Assembly: GCA_963786295.1 (NCBI GenBank)
Contig: CAWAYV010000006.1
Coordinates: forward strand, 1 to 64,000
Length of the DNA stretch: 64,000 bases
Direction: 5' to 3'
Origin: JACCZX01 sp963786295
GTDB lineage: Bacteria; Pseudomonadota; Gammaproteobacteria; Burkholderiales; Burkholderiaceae_F
Part shown: in pieces, positions 33,490 to 43,073 of the stretch
Position numbering within the stretch: the first letter of the stretch is position 1
Layout of the letters: every line of letters begins with the position of its first letter
Translations under genes and position numbers: made by a program
Notes under the pieces: generated by a model
What the model was told of the DNA's origin: nothing
What the model saw: the letters and a program-made list of their open reading frames with translations, nothing else
Databases searched by the model: none

Positions 33490-34949
33490 TTCGAGTTTCG
33501 ATGCGGGCAGAAGTGAACCGCGCGGTGCTGATTGGAATCGTGCTGTTCGCGTTGGTTGGCTGCGCGAGTGTCGATCCGTACGCATCACCGCCGATGGCGC
33601 AGAACCTGCAGCGCGAAGACGATGTCGGCTATTGCGCGAGACTGTTTGCCGATATCGATCGCCGCGTCGATACGCTCGGCGTACGCGATGCGGAAGCGCA
33701 TCGTGTCGACGGATTTCCCTATCTGCGCGTCGACCGCTTCAGCGTGGCGCTGGCGCAGAGGGTGAAGGGCCCGGCGCAAGAGCAGGTGTGGCGCGCCCGG
33801 TTACAGCAGCTCGACGAAACAGCGCGCGCCACGGAGTTGACCAACGCCGCGTTGAGCGTCGACGACTTGCCGCGTTGTCGTAGCTTGCTGGATGCGGCCG
33901 ATGCCGCGGCCATCAAAGAGCTGCACGCTTCGGCGACGGTGCCCGATGACTACAACATTGGCATGCGCGCGCTCGGTATATATCCGCTGACCCGTTTGCC
34001 GTTTGCGGCGGGTATCGCGCGGTGGCAGGATGACACGCGCTCGGCGTTCGCGACGCCGATCGAAGTGCTACCGATGCATGGCCGGCTGCAGCGCTATGGT
34101 CCGCCGCAAGGCATTTCAGGACCCGTGCCTGCGTCAAACGTCGATCCGCTCGGCGTTCCCGTGTTCTCTGCGGCGGAAGCGGCGGCGCTCTTCGCCAGGC
34201 ATGCCCCGGTGCTGGAAATCGACGTCGCGGGCGAATTCGACCGGATCGGTGCGCTGAAGCTCGATGCAGAGGATCAAGTGATCGTCGATGCCGCTGCACC
34301 CGTCGTGTACACGCGCCTCACGTATACGTTGCTCGGGGGCTTGATTCATCCGCAGCTGGTCTACACATTCTGGTTCAGCGAGCGCCCGCGCTCGCCCGGC
34401 AGCACATTCGATCTGCTGGCGGGCAGGCTCGACGGCGTCGTTTGGCGCGTGACGGTGGACGCTCGCGGCGACCCGCTGGTGTACGACAGCATCCACGCCT
34501 GCGGCTGTTATCACCTGTTTTTCCCGACCGAAAAGGTGGTGGCGCGCGAATTGCCTGTAACCCTCGATGAAACTCTTTTCGTTCCGCAATCCGTACCCGC
34601 CGCGCGCTCTGGCGAGCGAGTTGTGCTGCGAGTCGAGTCGGGGACGCATTATCTGCAGCGTGTGTTGATGACTTCCGAGGCGCAATCAGCGACTGCCGTG
34701 GTTTACCGGCTCGAGGACGAGCGAACGCTAACCACGTTGGCGCGCCGTGGTGGAGGTACGCGCAGCGCCTACGGCCAGGATGGTTTCATTGCGGGCAGCG
34801 AGCGCGCCGAGCGATGGTTTTACTGGCCGATGGGCATCGAATCGGCTGGGCAGATGCGCCAATGGGGCCATCATGCGACGGCGTTCGTCGGCCGACGCCA
34901 TTTCGACGATCCCCAGCTTTTCGACGCTTACTTTGAAGTCCGCCGCTGA
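33486..34949 (+). CDS. large predicted lipoprotein of unknown function
   Basis: 487 residues. The signal sequence RAVLIGIVLFALVGCASVD carries a clear lipobox (LVGC), so it is anchored in a membrane, probably the outer. The mature region contains repeated FWFSERPRSPGSTFDLLAG and HACGCYHLFFPTEKV segments and looks globular. I recall similar hypothetical lipoproteins in betaproteobacteria but no function. It overlaps the SRPBCC gene by 4 bases and precedes an EEP-family gene. Confidence 0.8.
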   Translation: MIRVSMRAEVNRAVLIGIVLFALVGCASVDPYASPPMAQNLQREDDVGYCARLFADIDRRVDTLGVRDAEAHRVDGFPYLRVDRFSVALAQRVKGPAQEQVWRARLQQLDETARATELTNAALSVDDLPRCRSLLDAADAAAIKELHASATVPDDYNIGMRALGIYPLTRLPFAAGIARWQDDTRSAFATPIEVLPMHGRLQRYGPPQGISGPVPASNVDPLGVPVFSAAEAAALFARHAPVLEIDVAGEFDRIGALKLDAEDQVIVDAAAPVVYTRLTYTLLGGLIHPQLVYTFWFSERPRSPGSTFDLLAGRLDGVVWRVTVDARGDPLVYDSIHACGCYHLFFPTEKVVARELPVTLDETLFVPQSVPAARSGERVVLRVESGTHYLQRVLMTSEAQSATAVVYRLEDERTLTTLARRGGGTRSAYGQDGFIAGSERAERWFYWPMGIESAGQMRQWGHHATAFVGRRHFDDPQLFDAYFEVRR

Positions 34950-34994
34950 CAAAATGTGCATGCGTATAACTGGCCTTTGCCCACCCAACCATCC

Positions 34995-35807
34995 ATGAAG
35001 ATTCGAGTCGCAACGTACAACATTCACAAGGGCGTAACCGGCGGCCTGCGCAAGCGAGTGCGCATTCACGACGTGAAGCTCGCACTGCATTCGATGGACG
35101 CCGACATCGTGTTCCTGCAGGAAGTGCAGGAAAAAAACGACCGGATGTCTCAGCGCAACGGCTATCCGCCGGGCACGCAGCTCGATTTCTTATGCACGGG
35201 CAACTACCTGCACCGCGCGTACGGGATGAACGCCGTGTATCCCCATGGTCATCACGGCAATGCGATCGTCTCGCGCCACGCGATCGGGCGCCATCTGAAT
35301 CACGACATCTCGGATCACGCTCTCGAAAAGCGCGGGCTGCTGCACGCGGTGTCGCATTTCGAAACCAGCAAAGGCGCGCTCGACGTTCATCTGATCAACA
35401 CTCACTTCGGGCTGATCAAGCGCAGCCGGGTGCGGCAGGCCGAGTTTCTGATCGAATTCGTCAAGTCGGAGGTGCCGAAGGGAGCGCCACTGATCATCGC
35501 CGGCGATTTCAACGATTGGCAACGTGGCGTCGACGACGTGCTGCATAGCGAGCTTGATGTATTTGAAGCCGCATCCGAATTCAATCGTCGTCAGTCGAAG
35601 CCGCGCCTGCGCGACCGGCTCGTGCCGTGGCGCGAGCTGCCGCGCTCGCACGTGGCGCGCACGTATCCGAGCATGATGCCGTGGCTGCAGCTCGATCGCA
35701 TTTATGTGCGCGGCTTCAAAGTCAACGACGTGCGCGTGCCGAAGGGCGTCGAATGGGCACAGCGTTCCGATCACATGCCGCTGATCGCAGACATGGAAGT
35801 AGCGTGA
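34995..35807 (+). CDS. endonuclease/exonuclease/phosphatase family protein
   Basis: 270 residues from ATG 34995. The EEP (DNase I-like) signature is intact: VATYNIHKG (Asn), IVFLQEVQE (catalytic Glu), LINTHFGL, IIAGDFNDW (Asp/Asn) and RSDHMPLIADME (Asp-His pair at the end). No signal peptide. Often found immediately before ClsB; here the cardiolipin synthase starts 14 bases after its stop. It may be a phosphodiesterase acting on lipid or nucleic acid. Confidence 0.9.
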   Translation: MKIRVATYNIHKGVTGGLRKRVRIHDVKLALHSMDADIVFLQEVQEKNDRMSQRNGYPPGTQLDFLCTGNYLHRAYGMNAVYPHGHHGNAIVSRHAIGRHLNHDISDHALEKRGLLHAVSHFETSKGALDVHLINTHFGLIKRSRVRQAEFLIEFVKSEVPKGAPLIIAGDFNDWQRGVDDVLHSELDVFEAASEFNRRQSKPRLRDRLVPWRELPRSHVARTYPSMMPWLQLDRIYVRGFKVNDVRVPKGVEWAQRSDHMPLIADMEVA

Positions 35808-35820
35808 GCGTTCTATCGAT

Positions 35821-37075
35821 ATGAACGACGAAGCGTTGCGCGAGCCGCCGCCCGTTGTGCGGCGTGCGCGACACGCTTTCCGGAAACTTTCGGCGGGAAC
35901 CAGGCCGCTTGTCTATAGCGGCAATCGCATCGAATTGTTAAAAAACGGCGAGCAATACTTCCCGCGCCTGCTGGCCGCGATCGACAGCGCCACGCAATCG
36001 ATCTACATCGAAACCTACACTTTTGAGCTCGACAACATCGGCGAAAAAGTCTGCGGTGCGCTGGCGGCGGCCGCGCGCCGTGGCGTTGCGGTACATGTTC
36101 TTATCGACGGGTTCGGCTCGCAAGACGACGGCCGACCTGTTGATTAAGCGGCTCAGGCCGCAAGGCGCGAAGGTCATCGTGTTCCGGCGCACGCGCTGGT
36201 GGCGGCTGGACCGGCGGCTGCTGCGCCGGCTGCACCGCAAAGTATCGGTGTTCGATGACCGGCTGGCGTTCGTCGGCGGCATCAACATCATCGACGATTA
36301 CCACCATCCTGATCCGAAGCCGGTGCGCGCCGATCTGGGTCCGCGCTTCGATTTTGCGGTCGCGTGCGAAGGCCCGCTGGTGGCCGCGATCGCTTTCACC
36401 GTGACGAGGCTTTGGTGGACCGTGTCGGTGCTGCAATTGAGACGCAGGCCATCATCGCGGCCGCACTATGTTGAGCCGCAGCCCGTGCAAACCGGCGTCC
36501 GCGCCGCGCTGCTGTTGCGCGATAACCTGCGCAATCGCCGGACGATCGAGCTAGCGTATTTGGACGCGTTCGCGCATGCGAGGCACGATGTGCTGATTGC
36601 GAATGCGTACTTTCTTCCGGGCAAGAAGTTTCGCGACGCGCTGCGCGATATGGCCGAGCGGGGCGTGCGGGTCCGGCTGCTGCTGCAGGGACGCGTCGAG
36701 TATCGACTGCAGCATTACGCGCAGGAGGCGCTTTATGGCGACTTGGTCAAGTGGGGAATACAGATTTACGTCTATACGCCAAGCTATTTGCACGCCAAGG
36801 TGGCGGTGGTCGATCAAAAATGGGCGACGGTAGGCTCCAGCAACATCGATCCATATAGTCTTGCGTTGGCGCGCGAAGCAAACGTGGCGGTTTATGACGA
36901 CACCTTTGCGCGTGACTTGCAGCAGGCACTCGAGGCCGCGATCGCCAATGATTCGACCGTAGTTGATGCGGACGCCTGCGCGCGGCGCAGTCGTTTGCGC
37001 CAAGCGATGAGTTGGGTCGCGTATCAACTGGTGCGAGTGCTGACCCTGGTAGCTACGCGCAGCGACACTGGTTAA
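35821..37075 (+). CDS. clsB: ClsB-type cardiolipin synthase, frameshifted near 36130
   Basis: About 415 residues of the phospholipase D superfamily. Both HKD motifs are present: LHRKVSVFDDRLAFVGGIN and LHAKVAVVDQKWATVGSSN. The family condenses two phosphatidylglycerols, or PG with another lipid, into cardiolipin at the inner membrane. A single indel in the first third separates GVAVHVLIDGFGS from the rest. The upstream EEP gene is a frequent partner of ClsB. Confidence 0.9.
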
Positions 37076-37205
37076 CCGCGCTTCTTGCGTGAGCGGTAAA
37101 TGACAGAAGCGATATTGCAGTCGTGGCCCGACGGCGCGGTCTGCGAGCCGGGGTTAGACTTCCGGCGTCGCCAGCAGCGGCGACCACTGATAAGGGAGGC
37201 ATTCG

Positions 37206-37454
37206 ATGAAGCTTCACGTTCCTGTCGCGGCAGCACTGATACTGTTCGCGAGCGCCGCATTCGCATTCCATTGCCCGGCCGACATGAAAAAGATCGACGA
37301 TGCGATGGCGAAGAATCCAAAATTGACGGAGGCGCAAATGGCGGACGTCAAGAAGTACCGCGCCGAGGGCGAGACTTTGCATAAGGCCGGCAAACATCAG
37401 GAGTCGGTCGACACACTTGCCAAAGCGATGGCGATCCTGAACATCAAGCCATAG
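37206..37454 (+). CDS. small exported helical protein
   Basis: 82 residues after GGGAGG. Signal peptide MKLHVPVAAALILFASAAFA; the mature 62 residues (HCPADMKKIDDAMAKNPKLT onward) are two charged helices resembling a TPR hairpin. No enzyme motif. A strong terminator follows, so it is probably monocistronic and periplasmic. Confidence 0.8.
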   Translation: MKLHVPVAAALILFASAAFAFHCPADMKKIDDAMAKNPKLTEAQMADVKKYRAEGETLHKAGKHQESVDTLAKAMAILNIKP

Positions 37455-37471
37455 AGACATCGCAACCGACG

Positions 37472-37501
37472 AAGCGCCGCCTGCGGGCGGCGTTTCTTTT
37501 T
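37472..37501 (+). terminator. Rho-independent terminator
   Basis: AAGCGCCGCC/GGCGGCGTTT, 10 pairs including one G-U, loop TGCG, followed by CTTTTTC. Confidence 0.9.
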
Positions 37502-37846
37502 CGCACGCCACCCTGTAACCGAGAACTGGGAGCGGGCATCGAGCGCACGAGCGCCGATTTGGAGCCGGCGGCGGCAGCCCGACTGGCGAAATGGCATACC
37601 AGATGTTGTGTCCTAGGCGGCGCAACGCCTATTTCTTGTATAGCTTTCGTGCGCGATAGACACGTCATTCAGAACGCTTCAGAGGGAGAAACGCGTTGCC
37701 GACATGCAATTCTCCTCTGAAAATTGGCTTTTCCTCTTGTATTTCACTCTGATTCGCTTAGGATCGCGTCACGCAACGAGAGCGCTCTCTGCCGTTTTTC
37801 ACTCGAGAACCCTGTCGCTGTGACCTAACCCGATAAGGAGAAAAGC
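37502..37846. other. intergenic region upstream of the SWIB gene
   Basis: No gene is supported. The right half (37680-37790) is comparatively AT-rich and probably holds the SWIB promoter, but I could not choose boxes with confidence. AAGGAG lies before the ATG at 37847. Confidence 0.6.
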
Positions 37847-38239
37847 ATGGCAATGAAGAAGGCAAAGAAAGCCGGAAAGAAATCAGGCAAGAAATCAGCC
37901 AAGAAGTCACCGGCGAAAAAAGCTGCGAAGAAGACGACCAAGAAAGCCGTGAAGAGAACGGCCAAAAAAGCTGCGAAAAAGAAAACTGCACGTAAACCGA
38001 ACGCTGCATTCATGAAGCCGATGATGCCGACAGGCCCGTTGGCAGCGATCATCGGCTCGAGCCCGATGCCGCGCACCGAAGTTACGAGCCAGATCTGGAA
38101 ATACATCAAGAGGAACAACCTGCAGGACAAGGCCAACCGCCGCATGATCAACGCGGACGACAAGCTGCGCGCGCTGTTCGGCAAGGCGCAGGCGTCGATG
38201 TTCGAACTGACCAAGTACGTCAGCAAGCACTTGAGATAA
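37847..38239 (+). CDS. SWIB/MDM2-domain protein with histone H1-like tail
   Basis: 130 residues. The first about 50 are almost entirely Lys, Ala, Ser and Thr (AKKAGKKSGKKSAKKSPAKK), like bacterial H1 homologues. The rest is a SWIB fold (EVTSQIWKYIKRNNLQDKAN ... LFGKAQASMFELTKYVSKHL). It likely binds DNA non-specifically through the tail. AAGGAG precedes the start and a terminator follows the stop. Chlamydia and some proteobacteria have similar SWIB proteins; the role in nucleoid organisation is inferred. Confidence 0.93.
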   Translation: MAMKKAKKAGKKSGKKSAKKSPAKKAAKKTTKKAVKRTAKKAAKKKTARKPNAAFMKPMMPTGPLAAIIGSSPMPRTEVTSQIWKYIKRNNLQDKANRRMINADDKLRALFGKAQASMFELTKYVSKHLR

Positions 38240-38260
38240 GCGCGCTAGTTTCCCGGCACA

Positions 38261-38288
38261 AAAAAGGCCACCGTGTGGCCTTTTTTTT
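38261..38288. terminator. Rho-independent terminator, bidirectional
   Basis: AAAAAGGCCAC-CGT-GTGGCCTTTTTT with runs of A and T on both sides, so it can end transcripts from either direction. Confidence 0.95.
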
Positions 38289-38305
38289 GTGCGTACCCGC
38301 CCGGT

Positions 38306-38588
38306 CTATGAGAACGCGCTGGGGCTTGGCTGCCGGCTGCGATTGACCTCACGTTGTGCGCGAGCCACCGCTTCCGCGCCGCAAGCCGATGGCGCGCGTT
38401 GCTCGGTGCGCGGCTGCTCGGTGAATTCGGCATCGAGCGCCATCCGCGGCGTCGCATCGACAAACGTCAAGGCAACGAGAATGAGCGATCGCGGCTGCGA
38501 TGCGCGCCGGAAAGCCGCGCGACGTTTCCGTCTGCCGCCCTGCGTCATCGATCTCGACCTGCCATTGCGAAGTCATTTCATTCTCCAT
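38306..38588 (-). CDS. possible small membrane protein, frameshifted
   Basis: Two minus-strand frames look like one gene: MENEMTSQWQVEIDDAGRQ ... FPARIAAAIA from 38588 and LILVALTFVDATPRMALDAE in the shifted frame to 38306. Joined, they give a charged head, one hydrophobic helix and a polar tail. No family recognised. If the shift is real, nothing is encoded. Confidence 0.35.
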
Positions 38589-38699
38589 AGGACCGACTGC
38601 CGGTCCGCTGGACAACGATAGGTGCTGCGGTCCTAAAGCTTGAATGGAATGATCAGTAGGCCGCGAGTAGACAATTCGACAATGCGGCTGGGCGATTGG

Positions 38700-39281
38700 T
38701 TACTGCGCCCAGCGGGAATGCCGCGGCAACGACGCCTGCAGAAACGTCATCTGATCGGCCAGGATGCGGCGGTTGCTCAGAATGAAACCCTCGTTACGGC
38801 ATACCGCGTACGGCACGTAACTGAGCGGCATGTTCGCTTCTTCCGGGCGACGATTGCCCTTGCGCGTGTTGCACGAGCGGCACGCGGTGACGACGTTGGT
38901 CCATTCGTGGCGGCCGCCACGCGACACCGGCACGATGTGTTCGACCGTCAGATCGGTTTCTGCAAAGCGATTTGCGCAATACGCGCAAATCTGGCGATCG
39001 CGCACGAACAGCCGGTGCTTGGTAAGGCCGACGTGTGCATGGCCAAACGGGATGCGATGCCGGCCGCGAATCATCACGATCGAACTGGTGACGAATTCGG
39101 AGCGCGCGCCGGTCGCCTCCTGCACGCCGCCGACCATTCCGAATAGATTTTCGCCGAGCTCGGTAACGACTTTGCCCGCCGCGTAATAACGCGCGGCGCG
39201 CTGCATCAATGCCCAGCGAACCGGCTGCCCGTGGGAATCAATGACCAGAATCTTGGCGGTGATATCAGACCCGTACAGCAT
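38700..39281 (-). CDS. HNH endonuclease family protein
   Basis: 193 residues. The HNH core is CAYCANRFAETDLTVEHIVP (Cys pair, His), GGRHEWTNVVTACRSCNTRK (Asn, second Cys pair, final basic). This matches the widespread stand-alone HNH proteins of proteobacteria, with an N-terminal LVIDSHGQPVRWALMQRAAR segment. No mobile-element partner is adjacent. The function is unknown; members may be housekeeping nucleases. Confidence 0.92.
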   Translation of the reverse strand: MLYGSDITAKILVIDSHGQPVRWALMQRAARYYAAGKVVTELGENLFGMVGGVQEATGARSEFVTSSIVMIRGRHRIPFGHAHVGLTKHRLFVRDRQICAYCANRFAETDLTVEHIVPVSRGGRHEWTNVVTACRSCNTRKGNRRPEEANMPLSYVPYAVCRNEGFILSNRRILADQMTFLQASLPRHSRWAQ

Positions 39282-39331
39282 CGCGGCACGAATTGTGCCA
39301 CGGGCGCCTTACGGGCTATACGGCAAAAACG

Positions 39332-39831
39332 CTAGTTGTTACGACCGCCGTCTCGGATCGCCCACGGGTCCAGCCCGGTCTCGGTCCGCTTGACGACGCC
39401 GGCGGGATCGAAATAGACAAACATCGCCGCCTTGAATCCGCCGTACGTGAAATAGCGGTACATCCATGCGCTTTCATCGACTAGTTTGTACTCGAAAGTT
39501 TCGGCGGGTTGCCCGAAGTCTCGCAGCACGTCGTTTCGTGTGTACTTGCCGGGCTGCACACGCGCAAACGCGGCATCGGTCATCATCTGTTCAACCGGGC
39601 CAGCCGCCCCTGCGCGTCAAAGTCGGCGTTCCACACGGACTGGTCGAACGGCTGATTGGAATACTGCAGCCGCGTGCCGCCGCCCGCGAGCGGATAGCTG
39701 CCGGTCGGTTTGCCGAGCTTGGCGCGCGCTTCATCCAACGTCGTGCCCGGTGCTAGCGATTGTGGGGTGGCACATGCCGACAGCAGCGACACCGCGGCGG
39801 CGAACAACAAGGTCTTGGAGGGACTCATCAC
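39332..39831 (-). CDS. BamE/OmlA-like outer-membrane lipoprotein, frameshifted near 39585
   Basis: MMSPSKTLLFAAAVSLLSAC carries a lipobox. Two repeats of a BamE-like fold follow (TTLDEARAKLGKPTGSYPLA in the first frame, QPGKYTRNDVLRDFGQPAET in the second). One indel separates them. Total about 165 residues. It is probably outer-membrane anchored; the repeated SmpA/OmlA-type motif suggests envelope assembly or stress, but no direct evidence. Confidence 0.75.
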
Positions 39832-39885
39832 ACAAACTCCTTGCGTGGCGCTAGGCTCCTCAATCTTACGACGGAGGACCAGGCC

Positions 39886-40422
39886 ATGCGATGGTTTAAG
39901 CGGATTGCGCTTACGTTAGTAGCAATCGTCGTGCTGCTACTTGGCATTGGACTGATTCTGCCGTCAACGTTCAAAGTACAGCGCTCGATCGACGTCTCGG
40001 CAGCGCCGGATAAAATTTACCCGCTGATTGCCGATCCGCGCGAATGGAAAAAGTGGTCGGCATGGAACGCACGCGATCCGGCGATGAAAATCGCCTACAG
40101 CGGGCCGCCGGCTGGCAGCGGCGCCAAATGGACGTGGGAAAGCGCGTCGGAGGGCAAAGGGGAGATGACCTTTACTGCGGCGGTGCCGAATCAGCGTGTC
40201 GACTACGCACTGTACTTTCCCGACTTCGGTATGCGGTCTGCCGGCGAGATGAAGCTGGAGCCCTCCGGCCAGGGCACGCGTGTGACATGGACCAACCAGG
40301 GCGACGTCGGCACCAACCCGATTAATCGCTACTTTGCGCAGGCCATGGATCGGCTCGTGGGACCGGACTTCGAAACGGGCCTTAAGAACCTGAAGGCGCT
40401 GGCCGAGCGCAGCTCAACCTAG
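39886..40422 (+). CDS. SRPBCC family membrane-anchored protein
   Basis: 178 residues after ACGGAGG. One N-terminal helix (ALTLVAIVVLLLGIGLILPS) then a START/AHSA1-like domain (VQRSIDVSAAPDKIYPLIAD, WKKWSAWNARDPAMKIAY). It belongs to the polyketide-cyclase/dehydrase-like family with unknown ligand. It is divergent from the BamE-like lipoprotein; the intergenic gap of 54 bases must hold both promoters. Confidence 0.88.
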   Translation: MRWFKRIALTLVAIVVLLLGIGLILPSTFKVQRSIDVSAAPDKIYPLIADPREWKKWSAWNARDPAMKIAYSGPPAGSGAKWTWESASEGKGEMTFTAAVPNQRVDYALYFPDFGMRSAGEMKLEPSGQGTRVTWTNQGDVGTNPINRYFAQAMDRLVGPDFETGLKNLKALAERSST

Positions 40423-40483
40423 CGGCAGCGGCCGCAGTGTGCGGCCCATGTTCGCATACGATGCTCAAGCCGCATTTGCACCG

Positions 40484-42019
40484 ATGGCGCGCGTCCAACC
40501 GACAGAGACGGAACTGAAACTTCAGCTCGCGCCGAAGCACATTGGTTGGTTCAGGCGGAGCCCGGCGTTGTCGAAAGCCGTGTGTACAGAGGTGGATATC
40601 GACAATGTTTACTTCGATACCGCCGACCGATTGCTGCAGCGCCACCAAATGGCGTTGCGTGTGCGGCAGATCGGCAGACGCTGGCTGCAGACGCTGAAGG
40701 CCGAAGGCAAGGGTAGCGGCGCAGTCAGCCGCCGAGGTGAATGGGAAACGCCGGCGCGAGTGCTGCGCGGCCAGGGGCGGCTTGACTTGGCGCGGCTGTC
40801 GGAATCACCGCTGCCCGATCTGCTAGCGCGACAGAAGGTCAAAGCCGTATTGCAACCGGTGTTTCGCACTCGGGTTCGACGCACGCAGTGGATCATCGAG
40901 CGCGCCGATGCCACGATCGAAGTCGCGCTCGATATCGGTGAGATCAGCGCCAAGGGCGAGCGCGCAGCGCTGCGCGAACCGATCTGCGAAGTGGAACTGG
41001 AACTGAAGCGCGGCGAGCCGGCGGCATTGCTTGATTTGGCACTCGAGCTGCTCAGCGTCGGTGATAAACAGGCGCCGGCGTTAACGCCGGTGGCGCGCAG
41101 CAAAGCCGAGCGCGGCTATCAACTTACGGCGCAACGTCCCGCGACGGCGGTCAAGGCTTCAGCCAAAGCATTTGTCGAGAACGTGACACCCAAAGCGACC
41201 ACGGCGGGCGCGTTGAGGAGAGTGGTCGCGCACGGCCTTGCGGTGCTGACCGCGAACATCGAAATGCTGCTGCGCTACGACGATCCTGAATACGTGCATC
41301 AGTCGCGCGTTGCCTTACGCCGAGTGCGGTCCGCGATCCGGCTTTTTGATCGCGAGCACCGTGATGTGCCGCAATCACTCGCCGACGAGCTGCAATGGTT
41401 TGCGCGCACGCTGGGCGAAGCGCGCGACTGGGATGTGATCGCCGACGAAACGCTGCCGTCGCTCGCTGAAGGCATCGGTGTGCAGGCGATGAAATCCCTG
41501 GTCGCGAAAGCGAATCAACGGCGCGGCCAGGCGCGACAGGAAATTCGGAAGGCTGCGCGATCGCCGCGCTATGCGGCTCTCGTGTTAAGCGGCGAGCGCT
41601 GGTGCATGACGCCGGTGCCGGCCGCTGCCGAATTGCTCGCGGATGCGGCGGCGCCAGCGCTGCAGCGCGCGTCAAAGAAGCTATTTGAAGCGGCACGCTT
41701 TTTCGCGGCGCTGACAGCGGCGCGGCGGCACCAGGTACGAATCCTTGCGAAGCGCTTGCGCTACGCGCTCGACTTGTTCGCCATTGCGTTGCCGAAGCAG
41801 GCGACTACGCGTTACATCGATGCGTTGTCCGAGTTGCAGGACGTGCTCGGCTTGCTAAACGACGCCTCGGTTGCGAAGACGGTGTTGCCGCATTTGACGA
41901 GATCGGCGCGACTGAAGAAGGCGGCGCAGGCGTGGTTCGCCAGCATCGAGCCGGATCGCGTGTACGACGTTGAACGTCGGTTGCTGAAACTTTCGACGAT
42001 GCAGATGCCGTGGAAGTAG
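40484..42019 (+). CDS. CYTH and CHAD domain protein
   Basis: 511 residues from MARVQPTETELKLQLAP (GTG 40439 and ATG 40448 are alternatives). The CYTH triphosphate-tunnel domain is marked by ETELKLQL (ExExK) and basic strands. The CHAD domain (VHQSRVALRRVRSAIRLFDR with conserved His) fills the second half. Such proteins bind or hydrolyse inorganic polyphosphate or triphosphate and localise to polyphosphate granules. A terminator follows at 42097. Confidence 0.93.
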   Translation: MARVQPTETELKLQLAPKHIGWFRRSPALSKAVCTEVDIDNVYFDTADRLLQRHQMALRVRQIGRRWLQTLKAEGKGSGAVSRRGEWETPARVLRGQGRLDLARLSESPLPDLLARQKVKAVLQPVFRTRVRRTQWIIERADATIEVALDIGEISAKGERAALREPICEVELELKRGEPAALLDLALELLSVGDKQAPALTPVARSKAERGYQLTAQRPATAVKASAKAFVENVTPKATTAGALRRVVAHGLAVLTANIEMLLRYDDPEYVHQSRVALRRVRSAIRLFDREHRDVPQSLADELQWFARTLGEARDWDVIADETLPSLAEGIGVQAMKSLVAKANQRRGQARQEIRKAARSPRYAALVLSGERWCMTPVPAAAELLADAAAPALQRASKKLFEAARFFAALTAARRHQVRILAKRLRYALDLFAIALPKQATTRYIDALSELQDVLGLLNDASVAKTVLPHLTRSARLKKAAQAWFASIEPDRVYDVERRLLKLSTMQMPWK

Positions 42020-42096
42020 AAGGCCCGCCGTTGTCGCTTCAGCGCGGCGCACGCGCTAGTCCGAGCCCCGCTTTCTTTTTTCTTAAGCGCGAAAAG

Positions 42097-42122
42097 AGTG
42101 CCCTGACTAGGGCACTTTGCTT
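42097..42122 (+). terminator. Rho-independent terminator
   Basis: AGTGCCCT-GACT-AGGGCACT followed by TTGCTTGT, 78 bases after the CYTH-CHAD stop. Confidence 0.85.
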
Positions 42123-42323
42123 GTACGCGGACCAACGGTCGATGTGCGACACATCAGCGGCCAATGTAAAAAAAGCGCTTACATCCGCAGCAGAAAAAGG
42201 CTGACGTGCTGCTGTTGCAACGCCGATTTGCCACCCGTGCGCTGCCTCTGAATTCCGCAGCTAACTTGCTTCTCAACGCTGCTTAGAACAGCCCACCAAC
42301 AGGGCGAGATTGCGCGCGAGCCG

Positions 42324-42577
42324 CTAACTCAGCGCGATGTTGGCGAACACGCTGGTCTCGCTGCGGGCGAAGTCACTTCGGGTCCAACGCGCGTTGCCGT
42401 CGATCGAGACGCGGTTCGTGTGTTCTACCCCGTCAAGAAAGCCGCGGTCGCGGCACGCACAGGACGGTTCCGCGCCAAGTCTGCCGATACCTATTGCTTG
42501 ATGTGGGAAAACCGGGGAAGTCGGTTGCGGTGATCGAAGGCGTCGTAGAAAACGCCGCGGCGCGCTGAGCGTGCGCG
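42324..42577 (-). other. unidentified C-terminal fragment after the pilus operon
   Basis: A minus-strand frame ends NRVSIDGNARWTRSDFARSE ... FANIALS at 42324, which looks like the last strands of an outer-membrane barrel or secreted protein, but the N-terminal part is absent or out of frame. No confident family. The rest of 42123-42577 shows nothing. Confidence 0.3.
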
Positions 42578-43073
42578 TCAGAAACTGATCGTGAGCTGCA
42601 AAGTTTCCGCGTAATTGCCAGCCGGAACGAACTGCCCTGAAGGCATGACGCCGCTCATCGTCTGCGTAACCGCAAACGAACCGTTGCCGTTGAGACCAAA
42701 TGAGCCGGAGGGGAATGTTCCACATCCGGCGTTTCCCCACACGATGGTCGTCGCGTTCTGATAGACGTTGTATCCGATGGTCGCGTCGAGCGCCGACTGA
42801 CGCCGCATCGTGCGTCCGGTGCACCTACCAGATGCCCGACGAACCGTTTGACAGCTGCATCGACCAGGTGACCGTCGAGTTTCCGGGGGGCGGGTTGTTC
42901 TGACAGTTCAGCGTCACGGTCACCGTGGCATTCGCCGCCGAAAGCGGGTCATAGGTCATGAAGTTCATCGCGCCGGTGGTCGAGACCGAGCAGCTGACGG
43001 CCGCGTTGGCAGGCAGCGTTGCAACGAACAGAGCAGCGGCGAGCAGACCCTGAAATACCCGCGCGGCGATCAT
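42578..43073 (-). CDS. spore coat U (SCPU) domain pilus protein, frameshifted near 42820
   Basis: The signal peptide MIAARVFQGLLAAALFVATLPANA is followed by AAVSCSVSTTGAMNFMTYDP. The second half in another frame gives ATIGYNVYQNATTIVWGNAG and a terminal YAETLQLTISF beta strand. This is the SCPU fold of the CsuA/B, CsuE type, a chaperone-usher pilin or tip adhesin. It overlaps the usher stop by 4 bases and is the last gene of the operon. Confidence 0.88.

Noticed and set aside
37847..38010. Lysine-rich repeat region as a CRISPR or satellite repeat
   Set aside because: The repetition is at the codon level (AAG-rich Lys/Ala) in an open frame; no spaced identical repeats. No CRISPR array was seen anywhere in the window.
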